The notes below the pieces were generated by a model. It did no database searches and was not told where the DNA came from. It saw nothing but the letters and a program-made list of their open reading frames with translations. From contig NC_066279.1 of the NCBI RefSeq assembly GCF_905404315.1, forward strand, positions 2,244,501 to 2,308,500: 64,000 nucleotides of DNA, in the 5' to 3' direction. The position numbers and the translations under genes are program-made. Below, piece by piece: positions 1 to 10,800 of this stretch. The stretch is from Leptidea sinapis. Taxonomy: Eukaryota > Arthropoda > Insecta > Lepidoptera > Pieridae. Position 1 is the first letter of the stretch, and every line of letters starts with the position of its first letter.

Positions 1-498
1 TTTTACATTTAATGTCCGGTTTCTGAAGCTCTCTGATAAACTTTTATTAGCTATTGGTCCGTTAAAGTTGTGTATATGATAAGCGTCGGTTAACTGTTAC
101 TTCGTTTCTGAATACCGATCGCATCGTTCAATAGTTATGCAATCGATAACTGGTTCCTTATTGTGCCACTAGAGGGCTCTGTTTTAAATGGTAAGTTTAA
201 ATTAATAATATTCATTTAAATTCATCATTACTTCCAGTTTTGAGTTCAATATTATTTTCTGTGATGATAAATAAGTGCTTTTATAATAAATTGGTAAAAC
301 ATAATAATACTTTTTATTTATCAGTGGCTGTATGTACAACAGCGGTGGGTGTTTATTTTTTAAAAAGATGTCAATATAAAACTATTGTTTTCGAAATTCA
401 ATTGTTTTCGTTTCGTTATTCGTATTTCGAACTTCGTAGTGTGCATTTCGTTTAACATTCAATATAATATTTTGTTTCTTGTTTTTTTCTGTAATTAA

Positions 499-693
499 AT
501 GATGGAATCCATCAGACGTAGCAAAAACTTCACCGAAAGAGAGAAGGTGCTTCTCATCGAAGTAGCCAAAGAATTTCTATTCATTTTTGACAGTAAAAAG
601 ACGGACGGGACTACCGTGGAGGCCAATCCAGAAATTTTAAAAAATTGTGCTTTAACATCTCTAGTATCTTCATCATTTGGTATACTTATATAA
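499..693 (+). pseudogene. Truncated Myb/SANT-like DNA-binding protein of Harbinger
   Basis: About 45 codons from the ATG look like the N-terminus of the accessory Myb/SANT protein that goes with Harbinger transposases (KNFTEREKVLLIEVAKEF). The last 19 codons of the open frame (from about 640) are antisense nuclease sequence, so the frame is a junction artefact of an internal deletion and not a working protein. Confidence 0.7.
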
Positions 694-1032
694 ATCCACC
701 CAGCTTAGCTATTTCCTTGCTTACTTTATGACTCACTCTTGACACTGTAGTTTTGTGAACATTAATATCATCACCAATTACTACTTGGAAAGTACCTGTA
801 GCATAAAATCAGATGTATTTGCGGTACATAACGGGAGCTAGAACAGGACTTATCACATTACTAATATGAAGCACAGTATTCTTACCAAAGCGATACCTTA
901 ATTTAAATTCTTGTTCCGTATACATTTCAAAAGGATTCCTCCTACGTCTTAAGTTTCTTGGTACAAATATATTAGAAATAAACTCTAGTATTTCCTAATC
1001 AGATTCTGAGGAACTACTCGGAAAATCCATTA
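640..1032 (-). pseudogene. HARBI1-like nuclease fragments
   Basis: On the minus strand, broken frames starting at the ATG near 1032 (MDFPSSSSESD) give EFISNIFVPRNLRRRRNPFE, LRYRFGKNTVLHISN and VSRVSHKVSKEIAKLGGFI, matching the N-terminal half of Harbinger transposases. Stops interrupt it, and the DDE part is gone. Confidence 0.7.
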
Positions 1033-1508
1033 TGCCGTAATCCGAATAATAAAAAAATATTTAACTTTCTCGTATAACAATACTGCTAATATATTTGAAA
1101 GACAGAGGTAGGTACATACTTTATTAATTATATTATAACTTAAAACTGAAATGAAACGTCAAATAAAGTTATGGAACAGTTAAACGGCACACATTGGTCA
1201 GTTAAGTTGACTGTAGTTTAAACGGAGTTTAACTAGTGTTGCGTCGTTCAGAACACACTTTTGTGCGTTATCGAACCAATAGCGCTATCGAATAGATAAA
1301 CTGCCGTTAAAAGTACTTCAGAAACCGAGCATAAGTCGGTTCGATTCCCAGACGAGGTAAGTAATTTTTTGAAAATCTTTGAATGCAGAATTAATAACTT
1401 TTAAAAATGACATAAAGTCTTCTTTCAGTAAAATAGCCTATCTTCTATATTTAAGGTACTTTCCCTTCATGTCCCATAACTTTGGGACATCCTGTATATT
1501 TATAGTTA

Positions 1509-1735
1509 GTGACCCTGCCACTGAACTAGAGGTCCCGGGTTAGAATCCCGGTAGATGCAATGCATATGAATGTTTGTTTCCGAGTCATGGATGTTTATAT
1601 GTATTTATGTATGTTTAAGTAAGTATTTTGTATTAAATATATCGTTATCTTGTACCCATAGTACAGGCTATGCCTAGTTTGGGGAAAGATAATTTGTGCA
1701 AGAGTGTGTCAATAATATATTATTATTATATTAAA
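1509..1735 (+). repeat. tRNA-derived SINE-like repeat
   Basis: A B-box-like GGGTTAGAATCCC near 1536 is followed by a tail with GTTTGTTTCCGAGTCATGG and a terminal TTATTATTATT run. The A box is eroded. The tail is of a type I know as common in lepidopteran genomes. A second short B-box-like piece (GGTTCGATTCCC) sits at 1338-1349, just after the Harbinger element. Confidence 0.6.
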
Positions 1736-2155
1736 GAATGGTTAAGCCGAAATTCTTTAGACAGAATACACTTACATAACTTTCTAAGCTGGGTGGTACT
1801 GATAAAAATTTAATTTGCTATTAAAATGACAGATAATTGTGATGGAAGGATGTCTCTTCCCAGGTATAATAATTTCGTTGGCAATACAAAAGGTAGCGAT
1901 GCAAGCCGCATATTTTAATTTTAAAAACGGGAACAAACATCGCAACAAAGGCGTAGCGGGTTTGTCTAGCTTTTGTTGGTCTAAGTTGAAGGAGAATGCG
2001 GCTATGCGGAAACGCTTGAATTAAATCTTAAGAGTAATTTATACACAATTATAATTTATATATTGTTAATTTTATTAACTTATAAATATAGGACATTTAT
2101 TTGTAGTTCACGTGGTCTTTGGACGCACGTTTCATTAAGCTCTACATATATCAGA
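1736..2155. other. No recognisable gene
   Basis: AT-rich sequence. A 61-codon open frame at 1839-2024 has no motif I recognise and no splice-site context fitting the nolo gene. Confidence 0.5.
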
Positions 2156-2481
2156 TCAATCTAATATATAAAATTCTCGTGTCATGGTGTTAAACATTGA
2201 ACTCCTCCGAAACGGCTTGACCGATTCTCATGAAATTTTGAGTACATATTGGGCATGTCTGAGAATCGGACAACATCTATTTTTCATCCCCCTAAATGTT
2301 AAGGGTGGTCCACGCCAAATTTTTTTTTTAATTTTTTTGAAATTTTTTATTAAATTTGTTTGATTATGAGTCAACATTAAAAAATACACACAACTACAAA
2401 TTTTCACCCATCTACGATCAACAGTTACTTTTGTATCGCGATTTTAATATCGGCAATACAACGTTTCAGCGGGTCAGCTAG
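2156..2481 (+). mobile_element. Helitron-like non-autonomous element
   Basis: Starts near TCAATCTAATATATAAAATT and ends GGGTCAGCTAG. It contains the stretch CTCCTCCGAAACGGCTTGAC shared with an inverted copy at 22218-22640. TC at the start and a CTAG end fit Helitron termini. Confidence 0.6.
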
Positions 2482-3070
2482 TATCATATAAATGTCATGA
2501 CATGACTGTACTAAATCCTTTAATGTAAGGTTTATAATTAATTGAAACATTATACTAAAAAAAAAAACAAAAAGTTAGTTATTAAAAATAAATAATATTA
2601 ATTATCTATAAGCTTTAAATATTGAAGCGCAAAAATATATTTCAAAGACAGACTGAATCAAAGCTTATAAACTGTATTGTATATAGTAGTATATCATAAA
2701 CACGCTTAATCTCTTAAATTAGACCAGCTCTGAGCCTTATTATTTCGCGTTCCCATTCCCTGATGATGTCAGGTCGTATCCGACATTGTAACACAACGCT
2801 TCAATTTCAATGTTTTTGTTCAACCATAGGATTGTTAGTCTGAAAAGGCATCACTCATTGTACAACTTTAGGTACTATTGATTTTGTGCAGCTCTATGGG
2901 ATTTGTTACATACGTTTTGCGTACATTCGAATATTTTACAAATGGAGTCAAGTAGTGCTTAGACCCTTCCATTCAATTCTATAAATCTAATTGGACTATC
3001 TTTTAACAGTCTTCCCACGTTTCTTTTCCCCACAGTTTTTGAAAAGTCTATCTTTTGCCTGTCATACATG

Positions 3071-3382
3071 TTATTTTTTATGAAAATGTAGGACGAGACG
3101 ATCAAGACGTTCAGCTGATGGTAATTGATACGACCTGCCATTACAATGCATTGCCGCTCAGGACTCTTGAAAAAGTCAAAAATTCTGAGTGGCACTACAA
3201 TTGCTTTCGTTACCTTGAGACATAAGATGTTAAGTCTCGTTTGCCCAGTAATTTCACTAGCTACGGCGCCCTTCAGACCGAAACACAGTAATGCTTACAC
3301 ATTACTGCTTCACGGCAGAAATAGGCGTAGTTGTGGCACCCATAATCTAGCTGGTATTCTGTGCAAAGGAGCCTCCCACTGA
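3071..3382 (-). repeat. Interspersed repeat family R, near full-length copy
   Basis: Read on the minus strand it begins AGTGGGAGGCTCCTTTGCAC and ends in a T/A-rich tail after a GTCTCGTCC-like block. Other copies are at 6966-7245, 7551-7632, 21447-21580, 28308-28521 and 40724-41035. The open frames across it are repeat-derived and not a gene. Confidence 0.75.
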
Positions 3383-4189
3383 TATAATATATTTATATCA
3401 TACATGATACTTCGCCATTTAAGTTTAAGAGCTTGTGATAATGCATCATCTGTTAGTTCGTAATTTTTTTTATAAAATCAGTGGAAAAGCGCATGGGTCA
3501 TCTGATGGTAAGTGATCTCCATTGCCTATACTTTTTGTTAGTATCTGTGTTTTGTATCATCCAAATTAATCGACAGTTGGATTCTACGCAGAAGTAAATT
3601 CCATAAAAACCGCACTCCCCATTATTGCTTTTAACTTTATTTCGAGTGTTTTGTTTCACTATACATTTTCCCATCTCTCTTTGACATAATATCTTGATTA
3701 AAGTTTTTACTTAGACTTCCATCTAGATTCTACGTTTGATGTATTGGATCTGTCTTCATGTTATATTCCCTACAATGAAAAATCTTCTCATATAAATTAT
3801 ATACCATTATGTCAAACAATCGAGTTGATTTCGAAATGAAAAACAGTGGTAGTGACAATGATCAAGTTCGACAAAGTAAGAGTGGAAAGAGGGTAGATTC
3901 GTATCTCCCAAATACTCGCTAATATTCTGTTGCCCATGAGCAAATTGTTTTAAAATTGAAACAAACTACAATAATTCCAATCCTGGTTAAATCAACAGCC
4001 GTGATTTGTCACGTCACCAGTGATTTAACCATGCAAATGTATTCCACCATATTTCTTTCTGCCTCATTTCATAATGCCTGATAGGCTATTGTTTCTTTTA
4101 ATAAGTCAAGGTCTAGCCATGAATTTGTCATTAATATCTATCCAATAACTAATCCCTAGACAAATAATCTTCTTCTCTTCTTCTTTTCG
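3383..4189. other. No gene; short stretch shared with 29115-29215
   Basis: AT-rich intron-like DNA. About 110 bases near 3815-3930 (ending AATACTCGCTAAT) resemble 29115-29215, both with GAGGGTAGATT, so a small unnamed repeat is likely. Confidence 0.4.
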
Positions 4190-4470
4190 GTCAATACGCT
4201 CTTGACAGAGCGGTTGTGATTGTCAAGAAGTTTCAATATGGGCGGATGTAATACGCCTCACAATTCCTCAAGATCTCTGTCTGTTTGAGGTAATTCGAAT
4301 GCACTCATGCACGGGGCATTACCTGCCACACTGCCCACAGCAGAATTGATCTGATCGGTACATCGCATAGGTGACCTTCCACGTGGACTTATGCATTCCA
4401 CTTTACCCTCGACGATAAGGCGTTCTATTGGCTGTCCAAAGAAGAGTATGCGGGACTGCACTATGGAAGA
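4190..4470 (-). pseudogene. LINE reverse-transcriptase C-terminal fragment
   Basis: The minus strand reads ILFFGQPIERLIVEGKVECI, then SPRGRSPMRCTDQI. This is the conserved end of a lepidopteran non-LTR reverse-transcriptase ORF (RGRSPxRWTDQI type). A C/T-rich tail (TCTTCTTCTCTTCTTC at 4168-4183) lies just beyond its 3' end. Confidence 0.6.
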
Positions 4471-5340
4471 TAAAAGCTATTTGAGTTTAAGTTCCTGGAC
4501 TATCGAAATTCCTACGGAATTCGGTCTACGATACGCAATGCATCCTGAAGAGGAATAATAACCTTATTAAAATTCTCAGCATTTTGTCGTGATCAGACGA
4601 TTACCAGATAAATTTAAGAAGTTGTTAAGTTATCGAATATTCCATTAAATTTATAAATAGAAAGTAATTCTCTCAACTTCATATTTGAGCAAATAGCACA
4701 CGTCTGAAATGTCGATGTGGTCACTGGCACTCTGCGGCAGGTGATCAAAGGTCGGACGCGACAGAAATAGTTTCTTCAAAATACTTATCTTTCAATTCTA
4801 TTGCAGACCGACTACTCTCATAAATTAATGTTATCTAACTGTGAGAAAGAATCATTTTAAGGCTTTCTCACTTAATATTGCTCCTAAAATATTCTGTCGT
4901 ATCATTATATTTGAAACACTCCAAAGGAAATGTCTGCTTCTAAAATCGGTACGGTAACTTTAAAAACAAGCTCTCAAAAGATCAACTGTCAGCCGTTGAG
5001 TTGGGGAAAGTTTGATCGGTAAAATTTCCACCTTTTCATGTTTTCAGTAATGCGATTTTAAGTTGTCGGTAATCTTGGGAGTACTATTCAGAAGTTTTAT
5101 GATAATTTAATTTGCATAACTGCGTTGGTTCCCGAGTTTTCATTGAGTTTCATATTGGTTCATGAGTTTGTGCCATGTTTATTTATCTTGATTTTGTTAA
5201 GTGGTTTCGGTCAAGCATCGTGCTAAAATTTATGTTAGCTTTCAGTTTGTTGAATTTGATTTGCGATTTTAAGTTGTTTTTTTCATTTAAAATCACCATT
5301 AACCCAACGGGTGTGCTACTGATGAAGTTTCATGCATAAA
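4471..5340. other. No recognisable gene
   Basis: AT-rich DNA in the inferred nolo intron; no long frame, domain or repeat partner found. Confidence 0.5.
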
Positions 5341-5555
5341 CCTTGTTATGTCATTAACTATCCTTAGTTTAACTTACTAGAGGTATACAAATCTATCCTT
5401 TTACGCTTACTTACATTTTAATAACCTACCGACTTAAAGCATTCGACTATAACTATATTAGACATAACTATGGATAGATAACATCTTGTCATTAAACGGT
5501 GATAGCAATGTATCCGTAACTAGAGATACGATATTGAAAACGGCCGTAAATGTTG
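5341..5555 (+). repeat. MITE family A, copy 1
   Basis: Shares long stretches (ATCCTTTTACGCTTACTTAC; ACATAACTATGGATAGATAA) with 31117-31350 and 63731-63945. The right end reads ATTGAAAACGGCCGTAA; the left end is lost or diverged. Confidence 0.7.
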
Positions 5556-5877
5556 TCAATCTTGTAGTTTTTTTTCATATAAATATGTGAAAGATATTTT
5601 GATGTTTTTAAAATTATTATAATTTTGTTACAATAAGTGGCAAGTCGTAAACAGTCAGCCACGCTTGAAATTAGCTCTGTAGTATTTTGAATATTAAAAC
5701 AGCTAGCTGACGCACACATTGACAAATCAAAATTGGTGACGTATTTCCGAGCTGGCAGCTCCTCTATACGCTGTAAATATGCCACCATTAAAAGTAAAAT
5801 ATATCTTTGAGCATCAAGTGTTAACTTATTATTAAACTATCATAATACTTTTTACACATTATTCATTAGAATATTTA

Positions 5878-6092
5878 TTGAATTAGGCGTTACTTTGCGG
5901 AAATCCATAATTATACAAACGATTTAAGTTTTCCTTAGTGTTAATTACGCCAATATTTGTTTTTAAAAGTCTCCTGCCAGATTTTGGCGAGACAACACGT
6001 CCTGAGGATGCCTCGTGTAGAGGCGAAACACGTGTCGAACTGTTTTAAAAACAAATATTGGCGGAATTAACTTTAAGGAAAACTTGTATAAC
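5878..6092 (+). repeat. MITE family B, copy 1
   Basis: An inverted repeat around a core: CGCCAATATTTGTTTTTAAA near 5950 and its complement near 6045. The core contains GGATGCCTCGTGTAGAGGCG, identical in the copy at 33328-33580. Confidence 0.7.
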
Positions 6093-6965
6093 ATTATTCA
6101 TAATAAAAAAACTATTGTTAATAATTAACTTTTATTAAGTATATTTTAGTGTTCACAGAATGAATATCTTATATCTTTAAACGAGCAATTCTTGTATAAA
6201 TATAATCTGAATCTCGGAAACGATTCAATTGATTTTAATTAAATTTAGTATACTAGTTTCGGGGGCGAGAAATCGATCTAGCTAGGTTTCAATTTAAAAA
6301 AAAAGTAGTTTTATCCGTGTTTTAATGAGAAACTGCTCAATAACATTAGAATAAAAAGGTAAATTTTGCCACTATATACTAGATTTTCTATTAGTTTTTT
6401 TTTGTTCAAGTTTTGTACCTTCTTAAAAATCCGATCAAGGCTCGGTCGTCAAAGTACTAATCTATAATACTATAATGCTTGTATTTCTGATAAATAAAAT
6501 AAGCGATAACAACGCTCAAAAATCTTTTACCTTAATAGCCGTAAATCTCACAAAATATAGACCAAAATCTTTGAAACGTAAAATATCAAAGTAAATATAA
6601 AATGTCGTTAGATCTTGTTTACTTGAGCGTAAAGGTGTCATTCGTTAGCGAAATATATTTCGTGATTTATATGAACGATTTAGATTTATTTTCAGTAATC
6701 ATTCGCAAAACTGGCTTAATTTTATTTTATGGTTTTGTAATAGGTTAGAAGTTTTGGAGATCAACCAGCGTGTGAGCCAGTGATGATATGTGATGATAAT
6801 GATCGGCACCGCTCATGCGGAACTATATATGAGACATCTATCATAGTTAATTTCACTACATTGCATCCATAGAAATCTAAATAAGTAGGTAGCAATACAT
6901 AAAAATAAATTTATTATTCCTATACACATATTTCTACATACAACAAAACAACTTCTATCTTTTTT
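6093..6965. other. No recognisable gene
   Basis: AT-rich non-coding DNA; nothing supported. Confidence 0.5.
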
Positions 6966-7245
6966 TTATGAAAATAAGGGACGAGACGAGCAGGACGTTC
7001 TGTTGATAGTAACTGATACGCCTTTCCCATTACAATGCAGTGCTACGGATTCTTGAAAAACCCAAATATTCTGAGCGGCGCTACAAATGCGCTCGTCATC
7101 TTGAGACAAGATGTTAAGTCTCATTTGTCCAGTAATTTCACTAGCTACGCCGACCTTCAGACTGAAACACAATAATATTTACACATTACTACATCACGGC
7201 AGAGATAGGCGCCGTTGTGGTACCCATAATCTAGATAGCATCTGT
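6966..7245 (-). repeat. Repeat family R, 5'-truncated copy
   Basis: The minus strand ends in the same tail as 3071-3382; the 5' part stops after the ACCACAACGGCGCC block. Confidence 0.75.
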
Positions 7246-7269
7246 TTTAATCAATATATTAAAAGTACC

Positions 7270-7430
7270 TATAAAAAAGGAAAGTGTGAGGCGTATAGTG
7301 GTAAAAGCCTCCTCCAAGTTTCTCCATTGGTGTCTATCCCTGGCTTCTCACTGCCAATGTCTCCCCGTAAATTTTACCACGTCATTTTTCCATCTCTTAA
7401 ATGGCCTTCTTAGTAGTGCTGGTAAAAGTG
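7270..7430 (-). pseudogene. LINE reverse-transcriptase C-terminal fragment
   Basis: The minus strand reads RPFKRWKNDVVKFTGRHWQ and, after a stop, RDRHQWRNLEEAF. This is the end of a non-LTR retrotransposon ORF (xRPxxRWxDDxxxxxGxxW ... WRxLEEAF). Confidence 0.6.
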
Positions 7431-7550
7431 ACTATTTGTTACCTGCGACTTCATCCGCATTCAACAGTGTAACCATATTGGTGTTCCAATGCCGTCAATA
7501 CAAAAAAATCATTTAATATTATCTTCCAACTTTAAAGCTGCGTTCGTAAG

Positions 7551-7632
7551 CCAGTGGGAGGCTCCTTTGCATAGTATGCCGGCTAGATTATGGGTACCAC
7601 AACGGCGCCTATTTCTGCCGTGAAGCAGTAAT
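7551..7632 (+). repeat. Repeat family R, short 5' fragment
   Basis: CCAGTGGGAGGCTCCTTTGC to GAAGCAGTA, ending 43 bases before nolo exon 1. Confidence 0.7.
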
Positions 7633-7675
7633 AATAATTATTATGACATATGTTTAATTTTATTTTTGTTGGCAG

Positions 7676-7820
7676 AGAGTTGGGTGTGATCTTCGGGTGG
7701 GTTCCACCAGGCGGGTGGATGAGTGCGGTGTATGCGGAGGTGATGGGTCATCCTGTTCCCGACCCAGGTACCACTGGCTGGCCACGCCTGGCTCCCTGTG
7801 CTCAGCCACGTGTGGTGGAG
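7676..7820 (+). CDS. nolo: nolo-like exon 1 in window: Cys-rich end plus start of TSP1-1
   Basis: The acceptor is TTGTTGGCAG and the donor GAG|GTTTGT. The 48 codons open with VGCDLRVGST, then DECGVCGGDGSSC, the signature closing the ADAMTS/ADAMTSL Cys-rich module, and run directly into YHWLATPGSLCSATCGG, the first half of a TSP1 repeat. The exon ends in phase 1. The usual Trp of the W-x-x-C core is Gly here (PGSLCS). No spacer module lies between the two domains although they are in one exon. The preceding exon is not in the window. A 90-bp fragment of interspersed family R ends about 45 bases before the exon. Confidence 0.9.
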
Positions 7821-10800
7821 GTTTGTTTAATTTATTATTTGGATTTATTAATCTAAATCTTCTGATTTATTGATATCGGTTATTAAGTCCATTAACGGCC
7901 GTTCCCAATATTCTATGTACAGATAGAGATAAATTACTACCTTCTACTGTCAGTAATTAGCTGCCAATAATCTGTCGCTGGTAAGCTATACGTCGTCCCA
8001 TTGACAGACAGCGTGTACGGATAAGGTGAGCTACCGTCGATAAGTTTATTGGGACAGAAAAGTCAACGATTGTTACGATTTTTATCTCAAGTAAGAGATA
8101 GACTGAATATTGGGAACGGCCGTTAATCACTTGAAACTGAGCATGTATATATATTATAGGCCTATTAAATAAAGTGAAGTGTCAATATGTAAATTTTCGT
8201 TTTCACGTTGTTTAATTATTCCGTACGGTGCGAAATGTCCGGGTGACGTCATAAAATCGCGCGCTGCTCAGAGGCCCGCTCTCAATTCGCTCCGTAGCGT
8301 CAGCAAAACATTTTTTGTGAACCAGTGCTCTGTGAACGGCTGGATCACTTGGCGTTGCGTAGAGACGTCGCTTCATTTATTTATTTATTTATTTAGAAAT
8401 ACCAAAATTTGTTTACATTGATGCGTTATATATTTATAATACAGACTAAATATAATGTACTTAATGTAACAAACAATTACAGGTATCTACCAAATGCTTT
8501 AATAATTTTCACAAAGTAAATATTAGTTTAAGAGGAGAAAAAAAAATATATACGCGTGTGTTATAATATTGTGTGTCTTCTACCGCATTTATCACGAGGA
8601 GTATTCCGAAGAGCTGTTTAACCTGATTCCACCTTCGCACGACACGCCACAAGTTAGGATATCATCCTCACCACATGTGTGGTGTGTGGTCCACAGTGCG
8701 GTTTTCAAGGAGCTTTCTTCCACGTACTACAAAGCTGTGGAATGAACTTCCTAGTGACCGCACTAGGAAACCAGGACGATACGACATGGTACCTTCAAAA
8801 AAAGCGCGTACACCTTCCTTAAAGGCCGGCAACGCTCCTATGAAAAAAAAAACCAACGAAACCAAAATATTACTAATATTTTTTTGTTTTTAATACATTC
8901 ATAAATCAAAGTGAAAGGTAATTATCTAAAATTGATAATTAATGCGGTAATGCCTTGCGGTTGTCACGACGGCCAGACAGTAACTGAACGTACGATCGAC
9001 AACATTTGTTATTACCTTAACATATTGCTAATATTGGATTAAATTATTTCCGTAGAACATAACAAAATGGTATTCTGTTAGGTTGTTGGGAAAGTTGGTT
9101 GAACATTAAGTTTCGTAGATATGTCATGTTGGGATAGACGGCTGCCCACCAGATTAACGCGCTGGTAGACCTCCAAGTGTGTTTTAATAGTCCCGGTTAC
9201 TATATACAAGGCGATCATAGTTGAAGAAGAGATTGTCTTATGTATGACACGAGTATACCTTAATATATTCTGACGTCATGCGCTCGACGTATTACTACAT
9301 ATGCACTGGAGAACATTAATATGGTAGCGGTGATAGTAATGTCTTTCATAGCGGTTGAAATCATGTGTAATCGTAGCAACATAACATTTAGAGGCTTAAT
9401 GTAAATTTTGCTGTATTCTGTTAGGTTGTCGGGAAAGTTAGTTGAACATTAAGTTTCGTAGATATGTCAGGTTGGGATAGATGCCCACCAGATTAACGTG
9501 CTGTCAGACCTCCAAGTGTGTTTTAACAGTTCCGGCTCGGTGTCTGTGAGTCATAATGATATTATAGCGAACATTTGTTAAAAAGGAGATTTAAAGACTT
9601 GCTTACACAAATATTTCATTGCGCTGGAATACCATATAATATCGTGAGTACCAGAAGGTTACGCGCTTTCCTCTAGATTCTAGAAAGAATCTAGAGGAAA
9701 GCGCGTACGCTCACCTAAAAAATCTTAAATGCATCAGTGCGGTCTGTCTTGCAACCGAGTATGGTAGTGATTACTTACCATAACTTGACCTAAACGATCA
9801 CTTATTTAGAATTTAGAGCATTAGAAAACCACAAATCTAGGTACATTAACTACAGAATATTAAAGCCCGTTAAAAATATTTTGTATATATTTTTTATTTT
9901 ATTTTGTGACTTAAATACCAGCACGGCTACAAATAATACTTTAAATTGATTGTTATTTTATTTTAAACCGAATTCAATAAAAAGAGGAGGTTCTCAATTC
10001 GTCGGTATGTTTTTTTTATTGATATGAGACATCTATTTCCGCACTTTTGCATAAAATCGACAAAGTTGCCGTCACAGAAAACGGCATAACGCTATCATGA
10101 CGTCACACCACCTCGACGGCACCTGTTTTGCAGAAGTTACCTATATCTATAGGGTATCATTGAAATTAGGGTATCATCGAAATCGATGGCCAAATTAAAA
10201 CGAAACTGTAACTATTAATGGTCCATTTAATAGTACATTGAAAACTGACCCCAGTCAAAATTCGAATAGCAATATCACACAATATTTAGCCATCGATTTC
10301 AATGAGTCAGTAACTGCATAAGCAGTATTTACTTACTCATTACAACCTTTGATATGAGTAACATTTCGTTTGCGCAATGATTTTCAAACAGGATACGTTA
10401 TATCTAAATTCAGGTAATACAATCCTACTAATATTACAAATGTGAAAGTTTGTATGTCTGGATGTATGTTTGTACTCCTTTAACGCAAAAACTACAGAAT
10501 GGATTTTGATGAAACTTAACAATAATATAGCTTACACACCAGAATAACACATAGGCTATAATTTATAAAAATATTGTGTGAATTATACACAATTTAAAAG
10601 AAGTATGAAGTAAGTAGAAAAGAAATCTGCAATCTGCAAGCTATTAATAATCTCTGGATCTTCTGTAACGATTTTAAATTTTTTCTTACCTATAGAAAGC
10701 CAAATTTTGTATGAGTGCTTTATGCTTTATTATATTAACTCGAAAAATGAAAAGATTTTTTCGTGGTCGTGGTTGTCGGCTTAAGTAAGTCTGAGAAAAA

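Larger units (their letters stand above)
17..1327. mobile_element. Collapsed Harbinger/PIF element with both gene remnants
   Basis: The ends form an inverted repeat: CGGTTTCTGAAG at 17-28 and its complement at 1315-1327, with a further matching block (CTATTGGT near 54 and 1280). Inside, 499-635 on + encodes MMESIRRSKNFTEREKVLLI and more of a Myb/SANT-like protein. From about 690 to 640 and from 1030 to 700 the minus strand encodes pieces of a HARBI1-type nuclease (PNDEDTRDVKAQFFKISG; FVPRNLRRRRNPFEMYTEQE; NVHKTTVSRVSHKVSKEIAK). The Myb frame runs into the nuclease remnant tail to tail, so the middle is deleted. The element is non-autonomous. Confidence 0.75.

Noticed and set aside
1..7675. 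Upstream nolo exon (rest of the Cys-rich module)
   Set aside because: No Cys-rich or TSP1 text with splice sites was found on the + strand in this part.
8245..8421. 80-codon open frame after exon 1
   Set aside because: No domain; composition and a TTTA run suggest non-coding DNA.
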